Source of the DNA: Streptomyces tibetensis
Lineage (GTDB): Bacteria > Actinomycetota > Actinomycetes > Streptomycetales > Streptomycetaceae
Length of the DNA: 64,000 nucleotides
Assembly (NCBI RefSeq): GCF_007655005.1
Contig: NZ_SZVW01000022.1
Location: forward strand, 107,723 to 171,722
Direction of reading: 5' to 3'
The notes under the pieces were generated by a model that was not told the origin of the DNA, searched no databases, and saw only the letters and a list, made by a program, of their open reading frames with translations. The position numbers and the translations under genes are program-made. Below are positions 35,180-43,378 of this stretch, in pieces. The first letter of the stretch is position 1. Each line of letters begins with the position of its first letter.

Positions 35180-36760
35180 TCAGATGCGGGTCCACTTCTG
35201 GTTGGCTGCGCTGCCGCACTCCCAGATCTGGACCTTGGTGCCGTTGGCGGTGGCGCCGCCAATGACGTCGAGGCACTTACCGGAGTGGACGGCAGTGATG
35301 GTGCCGTCGGGATTGAGGCGGAACTGCTGGTTGGACTGGCCGTTGCAGTCCCAGATGTTCACGGCGGTGCCGTTGGCGGTGGCGGCGCCGACGACGTCCA
35401 AACACTTGGCGCCGCCGTAGACCCGCAGCTCGCCCGCGCTGGTGCTGGTGAACCGTTGGTTGGCGGCGCCGTTGCAGTCCCAGATCTCAGCGAGGGTTCC
35501 GTTGGACTGGGATCCGCCGGTGATGTCCAGGCAGCGGCCGGAGCCCTGACCCTTCAGTGAGTAGGTGCTGCTGCCGGGCGGGGTCCCGCCGCCGGAGACC
35601 ACGTACATCGCGGCGCCGTGGGCGGGGACGGAGGCGCTGATGGAGCCGCTGGTCGTGCTGGTGGAGTGCGCCCACAGGTCACGTACCGCGTAACTGGACG
35701 CCGAGCCGAGGCCGATCTGGGTAGCGGACGTGGAGATGGTGGCCGTGCCGCTGCCGCGGTTGAGGAGCACCACTGCGACCGAGCCGCCTGCCATCGGCTT
35801 GGTCCACACCTCAGTGTTTCCGTTGTCGACGATCCGGTTGCCCTGCCTGCCGCCCCAGTCCTGGTTGACCCCGATGACCTCGGTGTTGGTCAGAATCGAC
35901 TTGGTGGCGGCGCTCATGGTGCGCAGGTCGTTGCCCGCGATCAGAGGCGCGTTGAGCAGCGCCCAGAGGCTGAAGTGGGCTCGGGACTCGGTGTCGGACA
36001 GGCCGTTACCCACCTCCAGCATGTCCGGATCGTTCCAGGCACCGGGGCGGGAGAAGCCCGCCCAACCGGGCTGGGCGTCCAGGATGCCCATCACGGAGTT
36101 CCAGTTGGCCTGGATGTCGCCGGTGTTGCGCCAGGAGTTGCCGGTGGCGGGGCCCCAGGTACCGACCTGGTCCTGGCCCCAATTGCAGAGGGCGAAGAGG
36201 ATGGGGCGGCCTGTCCTGGCGAGCGCGTCGCGCATGGCGGTGTAGCGGTCCTGGCCGCTGCGGCCCTGGTGGTCACCGCAGTTGTCGTACTTGAGATAGT
36301 CGATGCCCCAGGACGCCCACAGGTTGGCGTCCCGCTGCTCGTTGCCGAGGCTGGCGGGGTAACCGGCGCAGGTGGTCAGGCCGGCCGACGAGTAGATGCC
36401 GAGCTTCAGCCCCTTGCCGTGCACGTAGTCGGCGACTGCCTTCATGCCGTTGGGGAACTTCACGGGGTCCGCGACCAGGTTGCCGCCGGCGTCGCGATTC
36501 CGTGTCGACCAGCAGTCGTCGATGTTGACGTACTGATAGCCGGCTGCGGCCATGCCGCTGGAGACCATCGCGTCGGCCGTCTCGCGGATCAGACGGTCAC
36601 TCACGTTGCAGCCGAAGCTGTTCCAGTCGTTCCAGCCCAACTGCGGGGTACGGGCAAGGCCGTTGTCGAGTGCCAGGGCCTGGGGGGCGGATAAGAGAGC
36701 GAGAGGTACCGCGGCGGCGACCACAGCCGCGGAGAGCACCGCGCGGATGAGTCTGAACAT
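35180..36760 (-). CDS. Secreted alpha-galactosidase, GH27, with C-terminal CBM13
   Basis: A 526-residue exported enzyme. The signal peptide ends at QALA near residue 30. The GH27 barrel (about 33-310) contains LGWNDWNSFGCNV, the nucleophile Asp159 in DYLKYDNCGD, and WNDPDMLEVGN at 242-252 with the acid/base aspartate. A C-terminal beta domain follows, then a ricin-type beta-trefoil CBM13 (about 400-526) with three QxW repeats (NQRFTS, NQQFRL, NQKWTR) and three CLD repeats. It removes alpha-1,6-galactose from galactomannan or related glycans outside the cell and complements the cytoplasmic GH36. Confidence 0.94.
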   Translation of the reverse strand: MFRLIRAVLSAAVVAAAVPLALLSAPQALALDNGLARTPQLGWNDWNSFGCNVSDRLIRETADAMVSSGMAAAGYQYVNIDDCWSTRNRDAGGNLVADPVKFPNGMKAVADYVHGKGLKLGIYSSAGLTTCAGYPASLGNEQRDANLWASWGIDYLKYDNCGDHQGRSGQDRYTAMRDALARTGRPILFALCNWGQDQVGTWGPATGNSWRNTGDIQANWNSVMGILDAQPGWAGFSRPGAWNDPDMLEVGNGLSDTESRAHFSLWALLNAPLIAGNDLRTMSAATKSILTNTEVIGVNQDWGGRQGNRIVDNGNTEVWTKPMAGGSVAVVLLNRGSGTATISTSATQIGLGSASSYAVRDLWAHSTSTTSGSISASVPAHGAAMYVVSGGGTPPGSSTYSLKGQGSGRCLDITGGSQSNGTLAEIWDCNGAANQRFTSTSAGELRVYGGAKCLDVVGAATANGTAVNIWDCNGQSNQQFRLNPDGTITAVHSGKCLDVIGGATANGTKVQIWECGSAANQKWTRI

Positions 36761-36933
36761 GGTTTCTCCTTGATCGGTTGTGCGTGTCCGAAGGCGTCAG
36801 GCATGAGCCCGATCCCGATGTGTGCCGGTGTGCAACGACCGCGCCCAGGGCTGCGCCGGCCAACCTGAGTACGGCGATGCCGTCCCAGCCGTCCTCCTCC
36901 GGCACGCCGGGTGTCCGGGTTGCAGTGAAGCAA

Positions 36934-36970
36934 GGGCCGAAGTGCCGTTTTCCGCAAGGCACTTCGGCCC
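36934..36970 (-). terminator. Terminator of the polyester-hydrolase-like gene
   Basis: A perfect 13-bp stem GGGCCGAAGTGCC/GGCACTTCGGCCC with an 11-base loop, 30 bases past the stop codon at 37000. Its core closely resembles the hairpin at 54380. Confidence 0.8.
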
Positions 36971-36999
36971 CTTCTGCCTAGGGTCGGATTCAGTCCTCG

Positions 37000-38367
37000 T
37001 TACCGGAGGGTCCAGCGCTGGGTGGACGTGCTGTTGCAGTTCGCCAGGATGCTTTGGGCACCGTTTCCGGTACCGCCGCTGGTCGTGTCGAGGCACAGAC
37101 CGGATCCCGCGCTGGTGATGGTGCCGCCGGCGTTGACGTTCCAGCGCTGGTTCTGCCCGCCGTGGCAGTCCCAGACGATGACCCGTGTGCCGGGGGAGGT
37201 TCCCGCCCCCTCGGCGTCCAGGCACTTGCTGCCGTACACACGCAGTTCCCCGGCGTCGGTGCGCGCCCACTTCTGGTTGACGTTGCCCGAGCAGTCCCAC
37301 AGCTGGACCTGGGCGCCGTTGGCCTGCGACGCGTTCGGTACGTCCAGACAGCGGCCGGAGCCGGCTCCGACGATCTGTCCGCCGCTCGGCGGGGGAGTGG
37401 TCGTGCCGCCGGGCGGCACGTACGGGCACTTGGTCTGGGACCGGGAGACCCCGCTGCTGTCCGCGAGCGACGGGCACAGGAACTGGGTGTAGCGGGTGTC
37501 GTTGTCGAGGAAGATCTTGAGCCAGGGGATCGTACGGCGCGTCACGTTGGAGTTGCCCCAGGTGGGGAAGCCGTGGCCGCCGCTGGTGAGCTCGATGTAG
37601 GCGCTCTGGGTGGCGACCGGCATGCTGCCGTAGAGCCCGTTGAGGTAGGAGGGCGTGACCGTGCCGTCGTCCCGTGCGCCCATGATCATCGTGGGCACGC
37701 GCAGGGTGGACAGGTTCTGTGAGGGGGAGAAGGGAGCGAGCGGCAGGGCTGCCTTCAGGGTGGGCCGGCGTTCGGCCGCGCTGATGGCGCCGCCACCGCC
37801 CATGGAGTGGCCGAGCACGCCCAGCCGGTTGGGGTCGACGCGGTCGCGCACCGGGCTCTTCTGGGTGAGGTAGTCCAGCGCGGCGAGGAGCTGGGTGCCG
37901 CGGGCGGTGTCGTAGTCGTTGGGGCTGTTGGTGTCGATGCCGATGACGACGAACCCGAAGGACGCGAGCCAGGGCCCCATCCACGCGCCTTCGGCGGACC
38001 ACCGGGCGGTGTAGCCGGGCACGGCGGCGACAGCACCCCACGTGCCCAGAGAGGTGTCCGTCGGGTAGTAGATCTTCCCGCCGTTGAAGCCGTTGCCGGG
38101 CGGGACGGTCACCTCCGCGGTCGCGAACGTGCCCCGCTGGGCGGCGACGCTGCTCACCGTGGGAGCCGGGCCGCGCTCGTAGGGGTTGGCCGCGGCCGAC
38201 GGGGATTGCGCCGACGCCGGCTGGATCGACAGCAGTGCGGTGAGCAGGCCGGTCACGGCCGCGCCCACGGCCGCCTTCAACGTGACCGTCCTGCTCCTCC
38301 TGGCGGCTCTCGGCAGGTGGGTGGGGGCGTCGCCGGACACCGGGACGTCGGTGATGCTCGAGTGCAT
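37000..38367 (-). CDS. Secreted polyester hydrolase (PETase/cutinase-like) with C-terminal CBM13
   Basis: A 455-residue exported alpha/beta hydrolase. The signal peptide ends near ASAQ (about 53). The mature start ANPYERGPAPT, the loop VPGYTARWSAEG (Tyr119), GFVVIGIDTNS, the elbow GHSMGGGGA (Ser188), Asp234 in ARDDGTVTP, His265 in SGGHGFPTW and WLKIFLDNDTRYTQFLCP match bacterial cutinases/PET hydrolases at every landmark. The residue before the nucleophile is His as in cutinases, not Trp as in Ideonella PETase. A Pro/Thr linker (about 318-330) joins a CBM13 trefoil (about 333-455). GGAGGAACAGG precedes ATG 38367. The natural substrate may be cutin, suberin or another ester polymer; activity on PET is not shown by sequence. 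Confidence 0.88.
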   Translation of the reverse strand: MHSSITDVPVSGDAPTHLPRAARRSRTVTLKAAVGAAVTGLLTALLSIQPASAQSPSAAANPYERGPAPTVSSVAAQRGTFATAEVTVPPGNGFNGGKIYYPTDTSLGTWGAVAAVPGYTARWSAEGAWMGPWLASFGFVVIGIDTNSPNDYDTARGTQLLAALDYLTQKSPVRDRVDPNRLGVLGHSMGGGGAISAAERRPTLKAALPLAPFSPSQNLSTLRVPTMIMGARDDGTVTPSYLNGLYGSMPVATQSAYIELTSGGHGFPTWGNSNVTRRTIPWLKIFLDNDTRYTQFLCPSLADSSGVSRSQTKCPYVPPGGTTTPPPSGGQIVGAGSGRCLDVPNASQANGAQVQLWDCSGNVNQKWARTDAGELRVYGSKCLDAEGAGTSPGTRVIVWDCHGGQNQRWNVNAGGTITSAGSGLCLDTTSGGTGNGAQSILANCNSTSTQRWTLR

Positions 38368-38464
38368 CGTCCTGTTCCTCCATGTCTTTGTCGTGGATAC
38401 GGGAGTCGCGAACGGGCGACCGACTACATGTGGCGTGCGCATGACAGATGAAGGTCGCGTTGCG

Positions 38465-39520
38465 TCAGCGGTGGTGCCGGGGAGCCGCCGGGGAGTTGGT
38501 GCCCGTGGCGCCGGCGGAGAAGACCGCGGCCTCCTTGGCGGTGGCGGCGATGCCGTTCGCTCCGTTGAAGAGGCGCCGGCCCCAAGCGGTGAGCTGGTTG
38601 GGGTCGAAGCCGGTGACCAGGTCCAGGTACTGCACATCGCTGCTGTTGCCGCTCCACGACCAGCCCAGGTAGCCGAGGCGGAGCCGCTGGGCGGCGGCCA
38701 GGATGGCGTCCTCGTCGGGGTTGCCGTCGCTGTGGTTGTGGCCGAACTCTCCGACCACGATGGGGAGTTTCGCGGCCACGAAACGGTTCAGGTAGTCATT
38801 GACCTTCGCGGCCGTGTTGAAGACGCCGTACATGTGGACCGAGAACACCGTGTTGCGGTCCGGGTCGGCGGCGAACACCGACGCGGCGTTGTCGCGCATC
38901 GTGAACGCCCAGTCCTGGCCCCAGTTGGGTGCGTCCACCATCAACGTGTGGTTGACCCCGGCGTTCCGCAGCTTCTGGACGGCGGCCTTGGTGTCGGCCG
39001 TCCACCTCGTGTAGTTGCTGTTTCCGTACGGCTCGTTGCCGATATTGACGATGAGGTACCTTTCCTGGCCGGTCAGGACACTCTTCAGACTGATCCAGTA
39101 GTCGGCGGCGCGGGAGAGGGTGGTCGCGCCGCTCTGGTCGCCGTAGCCCGTGGTGTCGTGGACTTCCAGGACGCAGATGAGCCGGTTCTGCTTGCACTGG
39201 GCGATGATGTCGGCCACGTCGGCGGCGCTGTTGCGAGTCCAGCGGTCACCGCTGGCGAGGACGACACGGACGGTGTTGGCGCCCTTGGCCTTGATGTGGG
39301 AGAGGGAGTTGATCCGGTTCGGATACCAGGTGTGGGCGTGGTTGACGCCCCGCATCACGAAGTCGTTGCCGGACGCTTCCAGCAGGCGGCCGTTCTGGAC
39401 GCGGAAGCCGGTGGGCGCGGCCTGGGCCGGGGCGGCGAGACCGAGCAGGGGGACGAGGAGACCCAGGAGAGCTGCCAGGACGGCGGCCATTCGTGGGGCG
39501 GTTCGCGTGTGGACTCTCAT
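38465..39520 (-). CDS. Secreted GH5 endo-glycanase, mannanase-like
   Basis: A 351-residue exported enzyme. The signal peptide ends at AQAA (about 35). The GH5 barrel shows MRGVNHAHTWYPNR, ANTVRVVLASG, the acid/base Glu163 in NIGNEPYGN and the nucleophile Glu258 in IVVGEFGHNH, with YLGWSWSGNS near the end. The pattern fits GH5 subfamily 8 beta-mannanases. The chain stops soon after the catalytic domain (tail NSPAAPRHHR) with no cellulose- or mannan-binding module, which many Streptomyces relatives have. With the GH27 alpha-galactosidase it would attack galactomannan. Confidence 0.88.
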   Translation of the reverse strand: MRVHTRTAPRMAAVLAALLGLLVPLLGLAAPAQAAPTGFRVQNGRLLEASGNDFVMRGVNHAHTWYPNRINSLSHIKAKGANTVRVVLASGDRWTRNSAADVADIIAQCKQNRLICVLEVHDTTGYGDQSGATTLSRAADYWISLKSVLTGQERYLIVNIGNEPYGNSNYTRWTADTKAAVQKLRNAGVNHTLMVDAPNWGQDWAFTMRDNAASVFAADPDRNTVFSVHMYGVFNTAAKVNDYLNRFVAAKLPIVVGEFGHNHSDGNPDEDAILAAAQRLRLGYLGWSWSGNSSDVQYLDLVTGFDPNQLTAWGRRLFNGANGIAATAKEAAVFSAGATGTNSPAAPRHHR

Positions 39521-39565
39521 GGCGGCTCCAGGAGGGGAAGGAGTGTGCTTAGGCGGGGGTGGGTC

Positions 39566-39654
39566 GTGTCGGGGACAGCTGACGGGGGTGGCCTGTGTCG
39601 GACAGCTGATGGGGGCGGCTTGTGTCGTGCAGCTGACGGGGGCAGCGCGGGTGT
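39566..39654. repeat. Three imperfect tandem repeats of 27-29 bp
   Basis: Units beginning GTGTCG and containing CAGCTGAYGGGGGYGGC recur three times in a row, followed by another GTGTCGG. They lie upstream of the GH5 gene and downstream of the esterase gene. Too degenerate and too few for a CRISPR array. Confidence 0.65.
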
Positions 39655-39714
39655 CGGCCGTGATGTGGGACGCGGACGGGCTGCTCGTCGTCGTGGTGCC
39701 GTGGTGTTGCGCTG

Positions 39715-39762
39715 GCTGCCTGTCCGGGAGGAGGCGGCCCGAACGACGGCCCGGCAGGCAGC
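39715..39762 (-). terminator. Terminator of the CE3-like esterase gene
   Basis: GCTGCCTG-T-CCGGG pairs with CCCGGCAGGCAGC (13 bp, one bulge) around a 21-base loop, 40 bases beyond the esterase stop codon. Confidence 0.6.
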
Positions 39763-39801
39763 GGGATCACGTCCGGATGTCCGGGCCGCTCGGGGCACCG
39801 T

Positions 39802-40518
39802 TCACAGGAGAGCGGCGAGGGCGGGATACCAGCGGGCGGCGATCTTCGTGTTGCCGGAGGAGGACGGGTGTACCCCGTCGTAGGTGTCGCCCGAGGTGTT
39901 GAAGCCCGTCCACTGGTCGACCACGGTCACCGGAGAGCGGCTTGTGCTCGTCGCCCGGGCCCAGCCAGGAATCCGCGCATTCAGCTCGACCACTCGCCCG
40001 GCACAGCCGGTGCAGTTGGAGGGGTTCATCGGAATGATCTGTGCGACCAGGATCTTCATGTTCGGGTTCGATGCCCGCATCTGCGTCACCAGCTTGGTGT
40101 AGGCGGCGAGGATGCGGTCGGGGGAGATGCTGCTCCAGACGTCGTTCGTGCCGAAATGCATGACAACGATGTCGGGGTGGGTGGCCGAGAGGCGGGCAGG
40201 AAGCAGGTTCTGGTTCGCCACGTTGGTCACGAGCTCGCCGCCGTGGCCCTCGTTGTCGCCGTCGAACGCCTGGGGGCAGCCCTGCTGGCTGAGTGTGCCG
40301 ACGAAATCGACGTTCGAGTGCCCGCTGCTGCGTAGCCGGTTCCACAGCACCGCTCGCCAGCAGCCGGGGGAGCCGGTGATCGAGTCACCCAGCGGCATGA
40401 TGCGTACGGGGGCAGCTGCGGGAGCGGCAGCGACCGCAGGCGCAACGGTCACGCCGAGGGCGAGCAGAAGCAGAGTCAGAAGGATCCGGACGAACGGTAA
40501 GTGACGGGTGCTGCGCAT
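39802..40518 (-). CDS. Secreted SGNH/GDSL esterase, CE3-type
   Basis: A 238-residue exported esterase. The signal peptide ends near AVAAAP (about 32). The SGNH blocks are present: MPLGDSITGS with the nucleophile Ser46, NEGHGG, HFGTNDVW (123-126) and DGVHPS with Asp214 and His217. The opening PGCWRAVLWNRL after GDSITGS is typical of carbohydrate esterase family 3 (acetyl xylan esterase). No binding module is attached. It belongs with the other minus-strand polysaccharide enzymes in this block. Confidence 0.88.
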   Translation of the reverse strand: MRSTRHLPFVRILLTLLLLALGVTVAPAVAAAPAAAPVRIMPLGDSITGSPGCWRAVLWNRLRSSGHSNVDFVGTLSQQGCPQAFDGDNEGHGGELVTNVANQNLLPARLSATHPDIVVMHFGTNDVWSSISPDRILAAYTKLVTQMRASNPNMKILVAQIIPMNPSNCTGCAGRVVELNARIPGWARATSTSRSPVTVVDQWTGFNTSGDTYDGVHPSSSGNTKIAARWYPALAALL

Positions 40519-41159
40519 GCCATTGCCTTCCTGTGTGAGCGGGGGGTGCTATGAGAGGTGCGGTTCGGTGAACGGCTGCCTCGCCGCCGCGCAACTGCCC
40601 ATGACGTCAGCGCGCCTGGCTCGTGCCCACCACTGGTCAGGTGTGCGGGGTTCAGGCAGTGCAGACGCCAGGGCGAGGCGGGGTGGGCAGGCTGTTACCG
40701 AAGAAGTGCCCAAGGTGCGGGGCTGGTTCCCGGCGCGGTGATGCCAGGCCGGCGCGACACTGGGCGTCTTGGAGCGGTGGGGTGATGCGCGTGCCGGTCA
40801 GTTCGACGGTGGTGATGCCGCCGAGCGATCAGCTTCTGGGAACCGCACCGTGGCTCGTCGTGGTGGTGACGTGATGTCGAGGCGTGCGCCGGTCACGATG
40901 GCCTCCGATGCGTGGGGGTGCCTGAGTGGATCGGTGACCCTGAGGGCCGGAAGGTGATCATTCACCCAGACGAGCATGGGAACGCTCCCACGGAGCGTAG
41001 GAAGGCGCCGAGGAGCCGTCAAGGATTCTGTCGAAACTTGGTGTTCGGTCGTGCTCGGATTCGTCACGCTGTATGCGCTGATTGCCGGGCCGTCGAATGT
41101 CCTGGAAATTAGGTTGACCGCGCCGAGATCCGTCGCCGTTTCCCCCGGTCACCCCCGCT
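40519..41159. other. Long intergenic interval with a CebR-type box
   Basis: About 640 bases between the esterase gene and a sarcosine oxidase remnant. No credible gene on either strand. The only clear element is the palindrome at 40977. Confidence 0.45.
40977..40990. promoter_or_regulatory. CebR-type operator-like palindrome
   Basis: TGGGAACGCTCCCA differs by one base from the CebR operator TGGGAGCGCTCCCA that controls cellulase and cellobiose-uptake genes in Streptomyces. It lies 459 bases upstream of the esterase start, far for a direct operator, so the gene it once served may be lost. Confidence 0.6.
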
Positions 41160-41740
41160 GACGACCATCCGGCCTTCTACGAGCGTGAGGCCGGTGTGGC
41201 GCGGCCCGAGCTGACCGTCGCGGCCCACCTCGATCCGGCGGCCCGGCACGGCGCCGATCTGCGCTTGTGTGGGTCGTCACGGCGAAGGAGACGTACGTGG
41301 CGGACCGGCTGGTGATCGCTGTGTGGAGCGCCGTGTCATGTACTGGTCCCCTCCCCAGGGCGGAACCGCACCCTTCGCCCCGGACCGGCATCCGGTCTAC
41401 GTCTGGGAGGACCGCGACGGCGGCGACGTCTACGGCTTTCCCGCTCTCGACGGCGCGGACGGCGGCGCCAAGGTCGCTTTCCACGCCAAGGGTTCTCGCG
41501 CCGATCCGGACCGTCTCGATCGGGAGACCCATCCGCGCTGGCCGACGGTCGGTTCCTGCTCAGCGCCGCCTGCACGTACACGCTCACTCTCGACGAGCAC
41601 TTCGTGCTGTCGCTCCCCCTCGCCAGTCCCAGGTGACGATCGCCTGCGGCTTCTCCGGGCACGGCTTCAAGTTCGTCCCGGTCATCGGTGAGATCATGAC
41701 CGACCCGTTCGACGCCCGACGCTTTAGCAGCCGTGGACCG
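41160..41740 (+). pseudogene. Sarcosine oxidase / N-methyltryptophan oxidase family, remnant A
   Basis: Fragments of a flavin amine oxidase are spread over three frames: DDHPAFYEREAGVARPELTV, then VTAKETYVADRLVIAV, then QGGTAPFAPDRHPVYVWEDR and VYGFPALDGADGGAKVAFH, then TLDEHFVLS and CGFSGHGFKFVPVIGEI. That is the order seen in monomeric sarcosine oxidase (SoxA/SolA). The N-terminal FAD-binding Rossmann motif is missing and frameshifts and deletions break the rest. A related remnant lies at 58040. Confidence 0.78.
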
Positions 41741-41767
41741 CATCAGCGCCGGCCGTCCGCTCCCTGA

Positions 41768-43201
41768 TCACAGCGTGGCGCGCAGATGGCTCACCGTGAC
41801 GAAGTGGAAGCCTTCGGCGGTGAGGGAGCGAAGGATCTCGGGGACGGCGGCGACGGACGTCGGGTGGATGTCGTGCATCAGGACGACGCTGTTGCGCTGC
41901 GCCTTGGCGATGACCGTCTGAGCGACCTTGGCGCTGTCCCGGTACTTCCAGTCCTCCGTGTCGACGTCCCACAGCACCGGCGACAGTGTGGTGGCGGCCT
42001 TCACCTGGGCGTTGACCGCGCCGTACGGCGGCCGGAAGAGGGTGGGGGCCGTGCCGGTGGCGGCCTTGATCGCGGAGCTGGTGCGGCCCAGCTGAAAGGC
42101 GACCTGCTCCGGGGTGAGCTTGGTGAGATCGGGGTGGTTCCAGGAGTGGTTGCCGACCTCGTGACCGGCCTTCGCCTCGGCGCGTACGAGTTCGGGATGG
42201 GCGGCCACGTTCTGGCCCACGGTGAAGAAGGTGACACGTGCCTTGTACCGGGCGAGGTGGTTCAGAAGGTTCGCCGTCTCCGGGGCGGCGGGGCCGTCGT
42301 CGAAGGTCAGGGCGATGCACTTGACCTTCTTGCAGTCGGTGTCGTCGTCGGCGGAGGCGGTGTGGGTGGGCACGGCCGCGCTGGGTGTGCTGGGGGCGCC
42401 AAGGTCGAGGTCGCCGTTGGGGTGCTCGGTCTGCTTCTGGGCGCGTCGGCCGAAGGGGGACAGCCAAGGCGTGACCGTCGCCTTGTCGAGGGACACGACG
42501 TAGGACCCGGCTGCAGAGGCTCCCACCGTGCCTGAGTCGAGCTGAACTCGGATACCGCCGACGGCGGTGAAGGACAGATCGTCGAGGAAGCCGCTGCGGT
42601 GGGTGGCGTCGGCGAAGGAGTCGTCGAGGGAGGTGGGGTCCACCCCTTCGCGGCCCTTGAGCCGTTGCTTGAGGGCGCCGGTGAAGGCGTCCCGTGACCC
42701 GTCGGCGATGAGGTCGAGTGCCTGGCGGTAGGCGCCGTCCCGCCCGTCGTACCAGTACGTGCTGGTCGACCGCCCGTTGCCGGCCCCACTGCTGTCCACT
42801 GTGGTGAGCCGGACGCCGAGCACGTCACCGGAGGCCACCAGGAACTGGTGGCTGACGTTGAGCTCGCCGACCGAAGGCGAGCCGTTGCCGCACCTGCTGG
42901 AGCGGAAGGAGGCCACGCGCCGGTCGGCGTCCGCCTTCATCGCGGCCGTCATCGCCTCGGCTCCGGGCACGTCCGGGTAGCTGACGGCGAACGGGCAGGA
43001 GCGCTGCTCACTGCTGTCGTTGACGATTTCCAGGCCCTTGATCTTCGACGGGTCGACCGCCCGGGAGACGGAGGAGGACGGTCCGGCCTGCACCGGTTCG
43101 GGGGAGGGGTCCGGGGTTCCGGACCCGTTGGCGCAGGCCGCGGTGAGGGTGAGTGAACCGAGCAGGAGAAGAGCCGGGGGAAGGAGGGCGGGAGAACGCA
43201 T
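41768..43201 (-). CDS. Polysaccharide deacetylase (NodB/CE4) lipoprotein
   Basis: A 477-residue exported lipoprotein; the signal peptide ends LTAAC with the lipobox cysteine at 23. Residues about 45-260 are an uncharacterised domain. Residues about 280-470 form the NodB fold: LTFDDGP with the catalytic/metal aspartates, the metal-ligand HSWNHP, RPPYG and the final VLMHDIH. It would remove N- or O-acetyl groups from peptidoglycan, chitin or xylan at the cell surface. The start was set at ATG 43201 rather than the GTG nine bases upstream because an AGG lies 8 bases before it. Confidence 0.9.
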   Translation of the reverse strand: MRSPALLPPALLLLGSLTLTAACANGSGTPDPSPEPVQAGPSSSVSRAVDPSKIKGLEIVNDSSEQRSCPFAVSYPDVPGAEAMTAAMKADADRRVASFRSSRCGNGSPSVGELNVSHQFLVASGDVLGVRLTTVDSSGAGNGRSTSTYWYDGRDGAYRQALDLIADGSRDAFTGALKQRLKGREGVDPTSLDDSFADATHRSGFLDDLSFTAVGGIRVQLDSGTVGASAAGSYVVSLDKATVTPWLSPFGRRAQKQTEHPNGDLDLGAPSTPSAAVPTHTASADDDTDCKKVKCIALTFDDGPAAPETANLLNHLARYKARVTFFTVGQNVAAHPELVRAEAKAGHEVGNHSWNHPDLTKLTPEQVAFQLGRTSSAIKAATGTAPTLFRPPYGAVNAQVKAATTLSPVLWDVDTEDWKYRDSAKVAQTVIAKAQRNSVVLMHDIHPTSVAAVPEILRSLTAEGFHFVTVSHLRATL

Positions 43202-43378
43202 GCGGAGCACCTGGAGGAGAGAGGACGTGCCGGGCGACGCGGAACGGACGCCGGTCGGCCGTCCAGCGCAGCAGCGCGGACGGCCGTCGTGCTCTCGATG
43301 TTGCAGGTCAGGAGCGTTTTTCAGCGACCCTCGGGGTCACTCCGAACAATCCTGCGACGCCCCCCGATTGCGGCTTCT

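Noticed and set aside
39566..39654. Possible CRISPR array
   Set aside because: Only three imperfect units directly abutting each other with no spacers and no cas genes in the window.
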